From Altericroceibacterium indicum (lineage in GTDB: Bacteria; Pseudomonadota; Alphaproteobacteria; Sphingomonadales; Sphingomonadaceae), in the NCBI RefSeq assembly GCF_009828105.1, contig NZ_WTYQ01000003.1, forward strand, positions 372,001 to 436,000: 64,000 nt of DNA, read 5' to 3'. Position 1 is the first letter of the stretch. Every line of letters starts with the position of its first letter. This document shows, one piece after another, positions 1 to 9,020 of the stretch. Under the pieces are notes generated by a model, which searched no databases, was not told the origin of the DNA, and saw nothing but the letters and a program-made list of their open reading frames with translations. Made by a program: the position numbers and the translations under genes.

Positions 1-443
1 TTTCGCTCGGGATGCTGGCCACACCGGCTGCAGCGGCTACCCCACCAGCCAATTGCGAAGGCGAGAAGAGCGATACCTGGGTTCATGTCGTGGTGGAAGG
101 TGTTCGCAACAGCGACGGCCTGATCGGCGTCACCCTCTATTCAGACGATTCCAGCAAATTTCTCGCCAAGGGCGGATCGCTTTATACGGAGCGTTTCAAA
201 GCCAAGGCTGGCACCACAAACACCTGCATTTTCGTGCCCAAACCCGGCGTTTATGCGATTGTGGTCTACCATGATGAAAATGGTAACCGGAAGTTTGACC
301 GGAGCGGCCTCGGCCTGCCTACCGAGGGCTTCGGCTTCACCAATAACCCATCCACGCTCGCAGGTATTCCGACCTTCAGCTCAGTTCGCCTGAATATCGG
401 CAAGACCAACTTGGGCACGCGGATCAAGCTGCGTTACCCTTGA
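1..443 (+). CDS. DUF2141 domain-containing secreted protein (5' end cut by window)
   Basis: The frame is already open at the first bases (positions 3-11 read Ser-Leu-Gly) and continues into an Ala-rich stretch ending AAAA, the tail of a signal peptide, so the true start lies before the window. The mature part has a DUF2141 pattern: a beta-rich domain, a VVYHDENGNRKFD segment, then GLPTEGFGFTNN. DUF2141 proteins are small exported proteins of unknown role. The Asp/Asn-rich loop resembles a calcium-binding turn, which is inference. The gene ends in TGA and is followed by a strong hairpin terminator, so it is probably the last gene of its transcript. Confidence 0.8.
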   Translation, partial: SLGMLATPAAAATPPANCEGEKSDTWVHVVVEGVRNSDGLIGVTLYSDDSSKFLAKGGSLYTERFKAKAGTTNTCIFVPKPGVYAIVVYHDENGNRKFDRSGLGLPTEGFGFTNNPSTLAGIPTFSSVRLNIGKTNLGTRIKLRYP

Positions 444-468
444 TCAATGACCGATTGAAAAATGCAGA

Positions 469-494
469 AGGCCCGCAGAAATGCGGGCCTTTTT
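469..494 (+). terminator. Rho-independent terminator after the DUF2141 gene
   Basis: A 9-bp perfect stem (AGGCCCGCA / TGCGGGCCT) with a GAAA loop runs directly into a T tract. It sits 26 bases after the stop codon. It lies between convergent genes, so it may also stop minus-strand transcripts, although the minus-strand U tract is weaker. Confidence 0.85.
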
Positions 495-500
495 GCTGGC

Positions 501-1400
501 CTAATGCTTCCCGGTGCGCCGTTTCTTTGCCCGCCAGACCGATAGCAAGACACCCGGCGCAGCCAGAACAGGATGCTTTTCACGCCAGGGGGTAATCTCC
601 ACCGGTACGCCGGTATGACGTTCAATCTTCCAGGCAGCATAGCGCGCCGCGCCGTCAAACGTAGTGGAAGCCTTGACCAGCCGAGCCAGATTCAGCGGCT
701 TGCCCATCCTTTGACGGGTTTTCCACCAGCTGAGAACGCGGCGGCGTTCGGCTACGGGAATTACGATGCTGTAATGCCCATCTTTACGCTGCCAGGGAAT
801 TCCTGCTTCATTGAGTGCGAGCGGCAATAATCCGTCAAAATGCGCAGCATTTGCATCGAGAATGGAGCGTTCCCGCCCTGGGCTTTCCACTCTGAATTCT
901 GCCTTATAGGTCGCGCGGAATAAGGCGACCCAATAATCATCTGCCGTGCCATGATCCGGCCCCAGAACCGCTGCCAGCCGCGCGGCCGTAACGGAAGCAT
1001 CGGCAATGGCTTCACGCACATCACGCACTGCCATTTCATCACGCACATAAGCGAGCCCACTGGGCTGGACGAAACGCGCCCATATGGTCGTATCAAGCAA
1101 GCGCCCCGCAGCAGCATCGCGGAATTTAGCCAATGTCATGCTGGCAATCTTGGCGCGCAATAATGTGCCTTCATGCAGCCATTCACGATAGCTCACCCGT
1201 GGCCAGATACCGCTTTCCGCCTTCCCCGGCAGCAGGACATAGAAATCGAGCACACCTTCCAGCGATCCCGTGCGCAGATTGGAACCATAAAACAGCACCG
1301 CCAAGGCACCAGATTCCTGCCCTAGCTTACGGGCGAAAGCACGGATAGCGGCGGGAATATCCCGCTCAAGCCCTGCGGCTATGCGGCTACCCAGGCTCAT
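501..1400 (-). CDS. Nucleotidyltransferase-like protein, possibly Tam41-type CDP-DAG synthase
   Basis: This protein of about 299 residues is not a standard named bacterial enzyme. Near the N-terminus it has LFYGSNLRTG followed about ten residues later by LDFYVLL. A YGS turn followed by a short Asp-containing strand resembles the nucleotidyltransferase core, and the wording is close to Tam41/Mmp37 phosphatidate cytidylyltransferases (YGSG..., then DFI). The second acidic residue of the classical D-x-D pair is absent. An ATG at 1427 would overlap the upstream gene by 25 bases; the ATG at 1400, two bases after that gene's stop, looks more natural. The neighbour is a diacylglycerol-kinase-like protein, which would make phosphatidate, the Tam41 substrate. 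Function is inferred; the fold call is moderate. Confidence 0.6.
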   Translation of the reverse strand: MSLGSRIAAGLERDIPAAIRAFARKLGQESGALAVLFYGSNLRTGSLEGVLDFYVLLPGKAESGIWPRVSYREWLHEGTLLRAKIASMTLAKFRDAAAGRLLDTTIWARFVQPSGLAYVRDEMAVRDVREAIADASVTAARLAAVLGPDHGTADDYWVALFRATYKAEFRVESPGRERSILDANAAHFDGLLPLALNEAGIPWQRKDGHYSIVIPVAERRRVLSWWKTRQRMGKPLNLARLVKASTTFDGAARYAAWKIERHTGVPVEITPWREKHPVLAAPGVLLSVWRAKKRRTGKH

Positions 1401-1402
1401 CG

Positions 1403-2398
1403 TCACGAGACAACGAAGCTCAAACATGGCCCTAACTGCAAGCGGTAATGCCCCGGTTCAAAAGCCTCCCCATCGAGGATGAATTTCTCTCCCAGCTCAA
1501 GGTCGAAAGCTTCCCCCTTGCCGCGATGGACACCAAGGCCTGCCAAGTGCGGCCCTTCCATTCCAGCCAGCAAGGCAGGCAAGCGCATGATGACTTTGCG
1601 TAAGGCAGCATCCAGCACGAGATAGCGCAGGCCCGAGCTATTCCTGCCAAATGGCTGCATCCGGAGCGGAAAATTCTCCAGCGTGGAAAAACCCGCAAAA
1701 TAGCGCAAATCATGCGCCACATGCCCACTGTGAGGGATCTCTTCGCCCGTCACATCATCGCGGATCTGCATCGACGCAAGCTGCCGCCATGCACCTTTGC
1801 CAAAGCCGAAGAGGGCCTGTGCCAAGCCGCTGAGCGCCGTAACGCCAATCGCAAAGCTCTGAAATGCACCAAACCGATGCGCCATCTGACCGGTCTCAAT
1901 GGCCGCATTGAAAACGCCGGCCCCAAACAGAAAGCCCATATGCTGGCTGCCCGTTCCATCTGCTTTCTCAAGCAGCAACGGGTGCCGCGTCACACGCCGG
2001 CTCACTCCGCCCTCTCCAATCGCCTTCATCGCATCGGCAAGGCTCCAACCATCGCGAATGCCCAAGTCTAACGCCAGTGCATTGGTTTTGCCATTGGGAA
2101 GAATGATCAGTTCCGGCCATTGATCACCGAAAAGCCGTGCCCCGCGCGTCAGCACGTCACGGATCGTACCATCGCCGCCATCAATGGCGAGGTAATCTAC
2201 ACCCTCTGCAGCAAAGCGAGCCAGTGCCTGATCCAACTCCCCTTGTGTGTTTGGCAGCACCGTCAACACCGTATCATCGGATACGGTAACTGGCCCATTC
2301 TTCACATTTCGGTGACTACGTGGATTATGAATCGCACCAATTCGGATCGGATTCTGATGCGAATCCACAGCTTTGCTGTCCGCCCCGGGTTTGGTCAT
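1403..2398 (-). CDS. Diacylglycerol kinase catalytic-domain (DAGKc) family protein
   Basis: A DAGKc-family lipid kinase-like protein of 331 residues. Visible signatures are HNPRSHRN near residues 24-31 (nucleotide-binding Asn-Pro turn) and DGGDGT at 73-78, followed by LPNGKTNALA, which matches the LPxGTxNxxA segment with Lys in place of the usual Gly. The family phosphorylates diacylglycerol, sphingosine or ceramide, and the lipid substrate cannot be read from sequence. The gene lies 87 bases downstream of a flippase-like gene and directly abuts a nucleotidyltransferase-like gene, all on the minus strand, which suggests a lipid-related operon. A second DAGKc gene occurs near 54 kb. Confidence 0.85.
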   Translation of the reverse strand: MTKPGADSKAVDSHQNPIRIGAIHNPRSHRNVKNGPVTVSDDTVLTVLPNTQGELDQALARFAAEGVDYLAIDGGDGTIRDVLTRGARLFGDQWPELIILPNGKTNALALDLGIRDGWSLADAMKAIGEGGVSRRVTRHPLLLEKADGTGSQHMGFLFGAGVFNAAIETGQMAHRFGAFQSFAIGVTALSGLAQALFGFGKGAWRQLASMQIRDDVTGEEIPHSGHVAHDLRYFAGFSTLENFPLRMQPFGRNSSGLRYLVLDAALRKVIMRLPALLAGMEGPHLAGLGVHRGKGEAFDLELGEKFILDGEAFEPGHYRLQLGPCLSFVVS

Positions 2399-2485
2399 AT
2401 TGCGTGCAAGATAAGATGGTTGAGATCCATCTGCGCGCTCTTAGCCCTTGCAGATAGGCATAGGCCAGCTTTTTCGCACCCGCTC

Positions 2486-3895
2486 TCAATCCTTCGCCGG
2501 AAACCTGACATCTGCCGCGCGGGCATGGCTCCCACGTATCAACGACCAGATAATCAGGCCCAGCAACAACGCCTGCGTAAGCGCATTAACAAAAACGGCC
2601 ACGGCCACGCCATCTGCCCCCATCACCGGTTCAAACAGCCACGACCCACCGATCAACGCCAGCCCCCCCGCCATTTGCGCAATCATCGACCAATGCGCGC
2701 GCTGCGCTGCCATGATGCTGGGTTCAAAGCCAACCACAACCAGCTCCACACAGCCTGCGGCTGCCAGCCATAACAGGCTGACATAGGCCCGGCGGAATTC
2801 CTGCCCGCCAACCATGACAAGGATATCGTCCCCGAAAAACACGGCGAAGGCGAAAACCACCACGCTGACTGCAAAGGCAAAACGCATCGTCCGCAAGGTC
2901 ATGCCCGCCACGCTCCCAATGCCGACATTGCGAACCGCCCGCACGATTTCAGGAAAGGCGGCGCGTGCAACCAATTGTGACAGCATGGTGAGAGAACGGG
3001 TCAATTGCGCAGCGAGACGAAAAGCACCTGCCGCCGCCGTACCGGTCAACCCACCAACCAGAAACAATGGCAGTTGCTTGATCGTCATGTTGAGTGACTG
3101 GCTGAAATTGGTGGTCAGCGCGAAGCGGATAATGCCCGGATTATCTTCGATCACCTGCTTCTGGCCTCGCCATTTGCCAAGCAGCAAAGGCATGTCCCCG
3201 ATTTTATAGACCCCGTACCAATGGGCCGCAGCCGTCGCCAGTTCCGCGATAGCCCAGGCAATCAGGAAGCCCTGCAAAGTCGGGTGGGTCAACCAACACA
3301 CAAGCGCGCCAATCAAGCGGAATGTGGGTTGGGCACTTTCCGCCGCCGCAGCCAATGAGAAACGGTCTCTCAGTCGCATGATCCCCAAGGGCGTGGAGCG
3401 CAGCGACAACAGCATAATGATGTTGAATACCAGAGTGGCGCGGGCCAGCGTCGGCTTCACATTGAGGGGTTCGGAAAGGTAATGCAGGATCAGGGCAGCG
3501 GCGAAAATGCCGCCTATGGCGCTCACCAGATCCAGCAGCAGACAGCCCCGATAAAGCCGGCCCAGCTTCTCTTCATCGTGATCTTCTGTATGCGTCACGC
3601 CATATTGGACGATTACCTGCCAGGTTTGAAACGCCAGAAGATTGGCCAGCAATTGCGCAGCGCCCGTGATGATAGCAAATTTACCGAAGCCGGATACGCC
3701 GAGTTCCCGAGTGACAATCGCCAGATACATCAGCGAGAAAACCGCTGCGACGATTCTCCCGCCAACCATCCAGCCGAAATTGTGGACGACAGATTGCGCC
3801 GCTTGGGGCGCGTTTCGCAATTTGGCCAATAATGAGGTCAAACCGACATGTCTTTCCTGTTTCGGCGCGGCATCAAGATCATTGCGTTGTCCCAT
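2486..3895 (-). CDS. MOP-superfamily flippase (Wzx/lipopolysaccharide biosynthesis type)
   Basis: An integral membrane protein of about 469 residues with many hydrophobic segments and a typical Wzx-like N-terminus (FGWMVGGRIVAAVFSLMYLAI followed by TRELGVSGFGKFA). This family flips polyprenyl- or lipid-linked sugars across the inner membrane. The open frame extends to 3955, but the ATG at 3895 (MGQRND) precedes a charged cytoplasmic lead and gives the usual length. No glycosyltransferase lies nearby. The downstream partners are a DAGK-like and a nucleotidyltransferase-like gene, so phospholipid or sphingolipid movement is an alternative to polysaccharide export. Confidence 0.8.
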   Translation of the reverse strand: MGQRNDLDAAPKQERHVGLTSLLAKLRNAPQAAQSVVHNFGWMVGGRIVAAVFSLMYLAIVTRELGVSGFGKFAIITGAAQLLANLLAFQTWQVIVQYGVTHTEDHDEEKLGRLYRGCLLLDLVSAIGGIFAAALILHYLSEPLNVKPTLARATLVFNIIMLLSLRSTPLGIMRLRDRFSLAAAAESAQPTFRLIGALVCWLTHPTLQGFLIAWAIAELATAAAHWYGVYKIGDMPLLLGKWRGQKQVIEDNPGIIRFALTTNFSQSLNMTIKQLPLFLVGGLTGTAAAGAFRLAAQLTRSLTMLSQLVARAAFPEIVRAVRNVGIGSVAGMTLRTMRFAFAVSVVVFAFAVFFGDDILVMVGGQEFRRAYVSLLWLAAAGCVELVVVGFEPSIMAAQRAHWSMIAQMAGGLALIGGSWLFEPVMGADGVAVAVFVNALTQALLLGLIIWSLIRGSHARAADVRFPAKD

Positions 3896-4112
3896 TCCCT
3901 TCGAAGCAAAGGCCTCGAAGCACAGGCAAGTCCCGAAGGTCAATTGGCCATTCAATCACTATGGATGAGTTTCTCTTGAAAGAGCCAGCAAAAAGCGATG
4001 GTTTCCATTCTGCGGCGAGGGGGGACGAGTGCCAAGCTGGACGAAAGAGCGCTATTGCGATGGCAGATCGTGAACTTCAATCGCAGGAGAGTTGTGAACA
4101 TCCTGCCTTTCG

Positions 4113-4745
4113 TCAGCTTTCAAATACCGCCGCCATTCTGTTTCGATCATCGTCTAGCAGCCAGCTGTTAAATTGTGAGTATAGTTCTACCAGCGGCTCT
4201 TTGGTCAGCGCGGTAATGTCCATTCCCCGGTCATCATAGGCGTTCACGCATACCCCGCGCTCCAAGTCGACTAGCTTTGTTAAGACAGGTGCTCTCGGCT
4301 CTACGCCAAGATCCAGTGCAATCTGGTTCCAGAGGAAAATGTCAGCTTCGTCCCAAGTAAGGCTTACAGCACGTTGCACCCACTGTTCTGCTTCGGGGTC
4401 AGCTTCGTCGCCAGGCCACCAAAAGCCACTCCATGAGCCAAGTGCGGCTTCGCATGAGACACCCAACTCGGAAAGCTGTTCAAATCCGGTCTCCGTTGTC
4501 CAGCCGTATTGTTGTGCATTCATAACCATGCTTGGGTGAGGAAACGCTCCAATGATCCCGGTGACACTGTCGGTGGGCAAAGCCATACGAGCGAGACAAC
4601 GAGCGCGATCGAAGCTTCTCGTAAATTTAGTTAGATATCTCCCAACATGATCGCCATCGCACAGCTCAAACCGGAGCCGGTAAGGCGAGGCCCATAATTC
4701 ACGCTGCCAGTTGGGTTCGAGCGATAAAATCATGAGGTAACACAT
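4113..4745 (-). CDS. DUF3885 domain-containing protein
   Basis: A soluble protein of about 210 residues with DUF3885 features: LRFEL near residue 25, and a C-terminal block reading YDDRGMDI, then LYSQFNSWLLDDDR, before a short Phe-containing tail. Family function is unknown; members are often accessory genes. No signal peptide is seen. A second in-frame ATG at 4733 is an alternative start, and neither has a convincing Shine-Dalgarno sequence. It sits alone between the flippase and a cysteine-rich protein, with roughly 200-base non-coding gaps on both sides. Its base composition looks less GC-rich than the flanking housekeeping genes, which may hint at acquisition. Confidence 0.7.
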   Translation of the reverse strand: MCYLMILSLEPNWQRELWASPYRLRFELCDGDHVGRYLTKFTRSFDRARCLARMALPTDSVTGIIGAFPHPSMVMNAQQYGWTTETGFEQLSELGVSCEAALGSWSGFWWPGDEADPEAEQWVQRAVSLTWDEADIFLWNQIALDLGVEPRAPVLTKLVDLERGVCVNAYDDRGMDITALTKEPLVELYSQFNSWLLDDDRNRMAAVFES

Positions 4746-4950
4746 CTACCAATAGGGCTGACCGCGATTGGTCCATTTCCGATTAGGCTGCATTCCGATA
4801 GGAATTTCGCAAAGCTGCCATGTCTGTTTTCAAATGTGGAGGCCGACCGATCAAATGACGTGATTGTCGTGGAAAGCGAACGAGCAGCTTTCAGGCGGCT
4901 TCTGGATTGGGCACGCCTTCGCGTGCCTTCCGGCACCAGCGGCGACGCGG

Positions 4951-5763
4951 TCATCGTCTGGCTCGCAGGTCTGTTATGGCACCGAAGCGGTCGGCCAAGG
5001 TGCGGCGCATGATCTGCCGCTGGCTAAGCTCGGTGGAAAGCGCAGGATCAGCAAGCTGAGGACAGGCCCCCGCCGGCGCCCGTGGTGCCAACGGGTCCTC
5101 ACACACAACCAACCAACCCGCTGATGCGGCCTCGCCGCGACGGTAGATATCACTCGCTTTCGTGCACAGAGCGGGCATCCCGTCGGTGCAGCCCATCGCA
5201 TAAGCCAGATAGCGGAGATATTCGCGCGGCCATTGCGCATCGCTTCGATCCATCACGCGTGCCTCGGGCAGACTGTCAGCAAGCGCTGCACAACCTCGAC
5301 CGTCGAGATAATGGTCGGCATTGTGGGTAAAGCAGGCTCGCACCAACGAGTAGGCGCTCTCGCGGAGGAGCCGCTCGCCGCCCAGTCCCACACGCTGCAT
5401 GATACCCAGATAGGTGCAGCCATAGGGGCCGATTCCGACATCACCGGAGGCGCACACGCGCGCCATCCGCTTTCGCGCCAGGTGATAGTCGCGCAAGGCC
5501 GGATTGAGGAATGCGATCTTGCCGGCCTCATAACACCCGTTAATCGTCAACCCAGCCGAGCAAGAGCGGTCGTAGGCGGCAAGTGCTACCGCCTCATCGC
5601 CCCGTCGCTCGGCGAGGACCCCATCCTTCCAGCAGCTGTCCACGTCATCTACTGCGGCGCAGGCTGTCGCATCAACACTCGCGGGCGATACGCGAGCAAG
5701 CGTAGGCTGCGTTGGCCACAGTACAAACGCCATCAGGGCTGCAAGCCAGCGCGCAAACCTCAT
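4951..5763 (-). CDS. Secreted cysteine-rich protein with Sel1/Hcp-like spacing
   Basis: A predicted exported protein of about 270 residues. The ATG at 5763 opens a clear signal peptide (MRFARWLAALMAFVLW followed by an Ala cleavage region). The mature protein has many Cys in repeated C-x-x-G / G-C-x-x-x-G settings, for example SCSAGLTINGCYEAG and CASGDVGIGPYGCTYLG. This resembles the disulfide-linked helical repeats of Sel1-like or Helicobacter cysteine-rich proteins. The homology is suggested by pattern only. The start lies one base beyond the stop of the small membrane gene upstream, so the two are probably co-translated. Cellular role unknown. Confidence 0.6.
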   Translation of the reverse strand: MRFARWLAALMAFVLWPTQPTLARVSPASVDATACAAVDDVDSCWKDGVLAERRGDEAVALAAYDRSCSAGLTINGCYEAGKIAFLNPALRDYHLARKRMARVCASGDVGIGPYGCTYLGIMQRVGLGGERLLRESAYSLVRACFTHNADHYLDGRGCAALADSLPEARVMDRSDAQWPREYLRYLAYAMGCTDGMPALCTKASDIYRRGEAASAGWLVVCEDPLAPRAPAGACPQLADPALSTELSQRQIMRRTLADRFGAITDLRARR

Positions 5764-5764
5764 A

Positions 5765-5971
5765 TTAACTGCGCCTCGCGCCGTAGAAAATCGCGCCACA
5801 GGCCACGGCTAGCGGTGCCCAGAAGTGGAGCAGACCGATAGAGCTCAGCACGTCGAACCGCTCACGGCAGCCGGTCGGGTTCATGCCACACCCCAGCGGC
5901 ACAAAATAGAAGAACCACACGAAGGTAGCGATGGCGAGCAGCAAGCCGAATATCAGCGAAAGCATCTTCAT
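5765..5971 (-). CDS. Small membrane protein, unknown function
   Basis: A protein of about 68 residues with two hydrophobic segments (MLSLIFGLLLAIATFVWFFY, and HFWAPLAVACGAIFYG near the C-terminus) separated by a short loop with two Cys (GCGMNPTGC). The ATG at 5971 gives MKMLSLIF; an upstream ATG at 5986 adds five residues. Its stop is one base before the start codon of the cysteine-rich secreted protein, so the pair forms a tight unit. The paired Cys would face the periplasm if both segments span the membrane. I do not recognise the family. Confidence 0.6.
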   Translation of the reverse strand: MKMLSLIFGLLLAIATFVWFFYFVPLGCGMNPTGCRERFDVLSSIGLLHFWAPLAVACGAIFYGARRS

Positions 5972-6184
5972 GCCTTCTAGTTTCACCGAAAATTGTTTGT
6001 CGTCTACTCCCTATCTTCAAAGAGCGCGTTCCGCCCTCAAAGCAGGCAATCCGCAGCCGGACGACGAGGTGGGCATAGCCTCGCCAATATGGATTAAATT
6101 CACCCCGCAAAATGCCTCTCTCCCGTCTCTCGACAGGGGCAGTCTCCCATGCCTATCATGGCAGGCCATTCAACGGAGCCAAAC

Positions 6185-7393
6185 ATGCTGCATGATACAC
6201 TGCGCGCCGATGCACGTGCCTTGTCGGACGATATCATCACCCTGCGGCGGGCGATTCATGCGGAACCGGAATTGGGTCTGGAAACACCCAAAACACTCGC
6301 CAAAGTGCGTGCTGCGCTGGCCGATTTGCCACTGGAATGGCGCGAAGGGGGCTCGTGCACAGGGGCCGTCGCCACGCTGAAGGGCACCGGCTCTGCAGCC
6401 GCGGACCCGCGCCGTGTACTGCTGCGCGGCGATATGGACGCATTGCCGATGGAGGAAGCCACCGGGCTGCCCTTCGCCTCGCGCCTTGCTGGACGGATGC
6501 ATGCTTGCGGGCATGATACGCATACCGCCATGCTCGCCGGAGCGGCGCGCTTGTTGTCCAGCAAGCGGCACGAATTTTCCGGTGAAGTGCACTTCATGTT
6601 CCAGCCAGGGGAAGAAGGATTCCACGGCGCACGCCATATGATCGATGATGGCTTGCTTGATCCGCTACCCGATGCGGCCTTTGCGCTCCATATCATGCCC
6701 AATTCACGCCATGGCACTCTGGCAAGCCGCTCAGGCCCGCTGATGGCGGCCGCAGATCAGCTAGAAATCAGCGTAAATGGCAAGGGTGGCCATGCCTCCA
6801 TGCCGCATGATGCAGCCGATCCGGTTCCTGTCGCCGCAGAAATCATCACCGCTCTCCAATCCCTCGTTACGCGGCATTTCAATGCTGCTGATGCCGTGGT
6901 GATCACTATCACCCAGATGGAGGCTGGCACTGCGCATAATGTCATCGCCGATAGTGTGAAGCTGAAAGGTACAATGCGCAGCCTTTCCCCTGCCAACCGC
7001 GCTTCCTTGCATCAATCCGTTGCACGCCTTGCTGAACATATCGCAGCCGCCCATGGAATCAGTGCGGAGGTCACGATCACCCCCGGCTTCCCTGTCACTA
7101 TCAATGATCCGCGCGCGATCGCACTGGGTGCCAAAGTCGTACAGGGCCAGCCCGGCGGCGAATTTGTAGAGCTTCCCGCCCCCATCATGGGGGCGGAAGA
7201 TTTCGCCTATGTGCTAGAACAGGTGCCCGGCGCCATGTTCTTCCTCGGCGTGGCGGAAGAAGGGACCGATTGGCAACATTGCTGCGGCATTCATTCCAAC
7301 CGTATGATGGTGGATGAAAGCGCCCTGCCCATTGGCACAGCCTTTCTGGCCGGATGCGCATTACGCTTTCTGGAAAGCGGCTGGGAGGGTTGA
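6185..7393 (+). CDS. M20-family amidohydrolase / aminoacylase
   Basis: A zinc-dependent M20D peptidase-family amidohydrolase of about 402 residues, related to hippurate hydrolase, N-acyl-amino-acid hydrolases and IAA-amino acid hydrolases. It has RRAIHAEPEL near residues 21-30, the metal-binding HACGHDTH at 106-113, QPGEEG at 140-145, and the late MGAEDFAY segment with a conserved catalytic/metal acid. No signal peptide is present, so it is cytoplasmic. An upstream ATG at 6149 exists, but the one at 6185 matches the usual N-terminus. The exact acyl-amino acid substrate is unknown. It stands alone, convergent with the dioxygenase gene. Confidence 0.88.
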   Translation: MLHDTLRADARALSDDIITLRRAIHAEPELGLETPKTLAKVRAALADLPLEWREGGSCTGAVATLKGTGSAAADPRRVLLRGDMDALPMEEATGLPFASRLAGRMHACGHDTHTAMLAGAARLLSSKRHEFSGEVHFMFQPGEEGFHGARHMIDDGLLDPLPDAAFALHIMPNSRHGTLASRSGPLMAAADQLEISVNGKGGHASMPHDAADPVPVAAEIITALQSLVTRHFNAADAVVITITQMEAGTAHNVIADSVKLKGTMRSLSPANRASLHQSVARLAEHIAAAHGISAEVTITPGFPVTINDPRAIALGAKVVQGQPGGEFVELPAPIMGAEDFAYVLEQVPGAMFFLGVAEEGTDWQHCCGIHSNRMMVDESALPIGTAFLAGCALRFLESGWEG

Positions 7394-7397
7394 AGCG

Positions 7398-8771
7398 TCA
7401 CCCTCCGCTAAACAATCGCTCCACTTCCGCCAGTGATTCATCCTGAAGCTGCTGGTAGAGTACAAAGGGATCAAGCACCGGAACACCCAGCGCGGCTTCA
7501 AACGTATCCTGCGATGCCTGCGCATCATAAGATCGCTGCTCTGCTCCGCCAAGATTGGACTGGAAGATACCCGCAGCACTGACCGGCAGGAAATCCTCAT
7601 ACAGGATCGGCTCTGCCACGATCAGACCCGCTTCAAGCAGCTTATCGACCCCTTGTGTTCCTTTATGGTCACTTTGCGTCGCGTTCAAACCTTCTGCAGT
7701 GGGCACATATCGAAAGTAAGCAAGCCCTTGTTTTCGCAAAATTTCCATATCATCCGGGAAGTGAGCAAAGGCTCGTTGCAGCCGCTCTGCATAGTCTTCC
7801 GATGTCGATCCCGATGCCCCGCGTGCTTCCGCAAGGCATTGATCATAAAGGGTTCTTCCGGCAGGCGTCAGTGCGATACCGCGCTGCTCGATCTCACCAA
7901 ATCGCGCTGTATGTGTCCCCTGCGCATCGCCTGTATCGTCAGTGAAGCAGACCACTTCTTCAAGCGCTGTGAAACTCGTCTGGCGCAGCAGAATCGGTAC
8001 CTTTCTGGCCGGTGGCCCTTCAATGACCGATTTTGCGCTGATCCCCCTCTGCTTCATACCTTCCTGCGCGGCATCGATGTCCAATGTGCTGGGAGTTAAG
8101 TGATTGATATGGGGGCCTTTAAAGCTCACAACATCAGCAATCAAACGATGAGCATCATGCAAATTCCGGTAAGTTTCATGATCCACAATCGCATTCGGGT
8201 GCCACCGGAAGACATTCAGCACTTCCTGCAAGAATTCATCTTTGTGCTCCAGCGGAAGGCCATTCTTTTCTTCTGCAATTTCAACCAGTTCCAACCCTCG
8301 ATCTGAGATAATCTGCCGCCCGGCCAGAATAGCCGCCGCCTTATCCCGCAAAGCGACATCTTCGATCAGTTCCAACCGCAGCAGGGAAGTAAAGATTCGG
8401 AACGGACTGGCGTTCAGATCAGAGCGCTCCACAGGCCGGAATGCCGTCGAATGCACCGGCACACCCGCGATTGAAAGATCATAATAGGCAACCGGCTGCA
8501 TTCCCATCAGCGCGAAAATACGGCGCAAATTGCTAAGCTCCTGGGCTGTCCCGACACGGATAGCCCCGTGTCTCTCCACCCCAAGGCGGGCAATCTCTCC
8601 GCTGCGCTCCAACCGCGCCTTCAAATCAGGAAATGCATCCATAACACTTTGATTTATCTCAGATACAAGAGAAATCAGATCACCATAGAGCGGCACTTCA
8701 GCACGATACATTTCAGACATTGCATCCGAAAAGGTGGCGCGAAGATCACTGGCGGATACGAAATCGGACAC
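7398..8771 (-). CDS. hglS: 2-oxoadipate dioxygenase/decarboxylase (YdcJ/HglS family, former DUF1338)
   Basis: A protein of 457 residues matching the YdcJ/HglS family: MYRAEVPLYGDL near residue 21, RHGAIRVGT at 67-75, then LRRIFALMGM and YYDLS with AGVPVHSTAFRP at 102-113. These enzymes are Fe(II)-dependent members of the vicinal-oxygen-chelate fold that convert 2-oxoadipate to D-2-hydroxyglutarate with loss of CO2, in D-lysine/2-aminoadipate breakdown. His residues in the HGAIR and PVHSTAF segments are expected metal ligands. No other lysine-degradation gene is adjacent. The downstream M20 enzyme is convergent, so context gives no operon partner. Confidence 0.85.
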   Translation of the reverse strand: MSDFVSASDLRATFSDAMSEMYRAEVPLYGDLISLVSEINQSVMDAFPDLKARLERSGEIARLGVERHGAIRVGTAQELSNLRRIFALMGMQPVAYYDLSIAGVPVHSTAFRPVERSDLNASPFRIFTSLLRLELIEDVALRDKAAAILAGRQIISDRGLELVEIAEEKNGLPLEHKDEFLQEVLNVFRWHPNAIVDHETYRNLHDAHRLIADVVSFKGPHINHLTPSTLDIDAAQEGMKQRGISAKSVIEGPPARKVPILLRQTSFTALEEVVCFTDDTGDAQGTHTARFGEIEQRGIALTPAGRTLYDQCLAEARGASGSTSEDYAERLQRAFAHFPDDMEILRKQGLAYFRYVPTAEGLNATQSDHKGTQGVDKLLEAGLIVAEPILYEDFLPVSAAGIFQSNLGGAEQRSYDAQASQDTFEAALGVPVLDPFVLYQQLQDESLAEVERLFSGG

Positions 8772-9020
8772 TGAAAGGCTCCTGCTTCAATTCATACCCG
8801 CCCTATACCGGTTTCTGTCGCCCGAAAGCCAACCTCTTTCAAAAGTTTCCCACCGACTGGCGGCTTTCCACGCGCTTTTCCATGCTGTCCCTCTTGCGAC
8901 AATTTTAACGATCGTTATCGTTGTTCGTAATGAGGGATATAGAAATGAAACGTCACCCCGGCATGAAGACCTGCGATCAAGGCCAGAAAATCAGCTTTTT
9001 CCCTGAGGAAACCGCTGAAC

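Noticed and set aside
4730-4954. 74-residue frame on the minus strand between the DUF3885 gene and the cysteine-rich gene
   Set aside because: Arg/Ser-rich, no ribosome site, overlaps both neighbours, no recognisable family.
8907-8916. AACGATCGTT palindrome upstream of the MFS gene as a TetR-type operator
   Set aside because: Only 10 bases, common by chance, and no regulator gene is adjacent.
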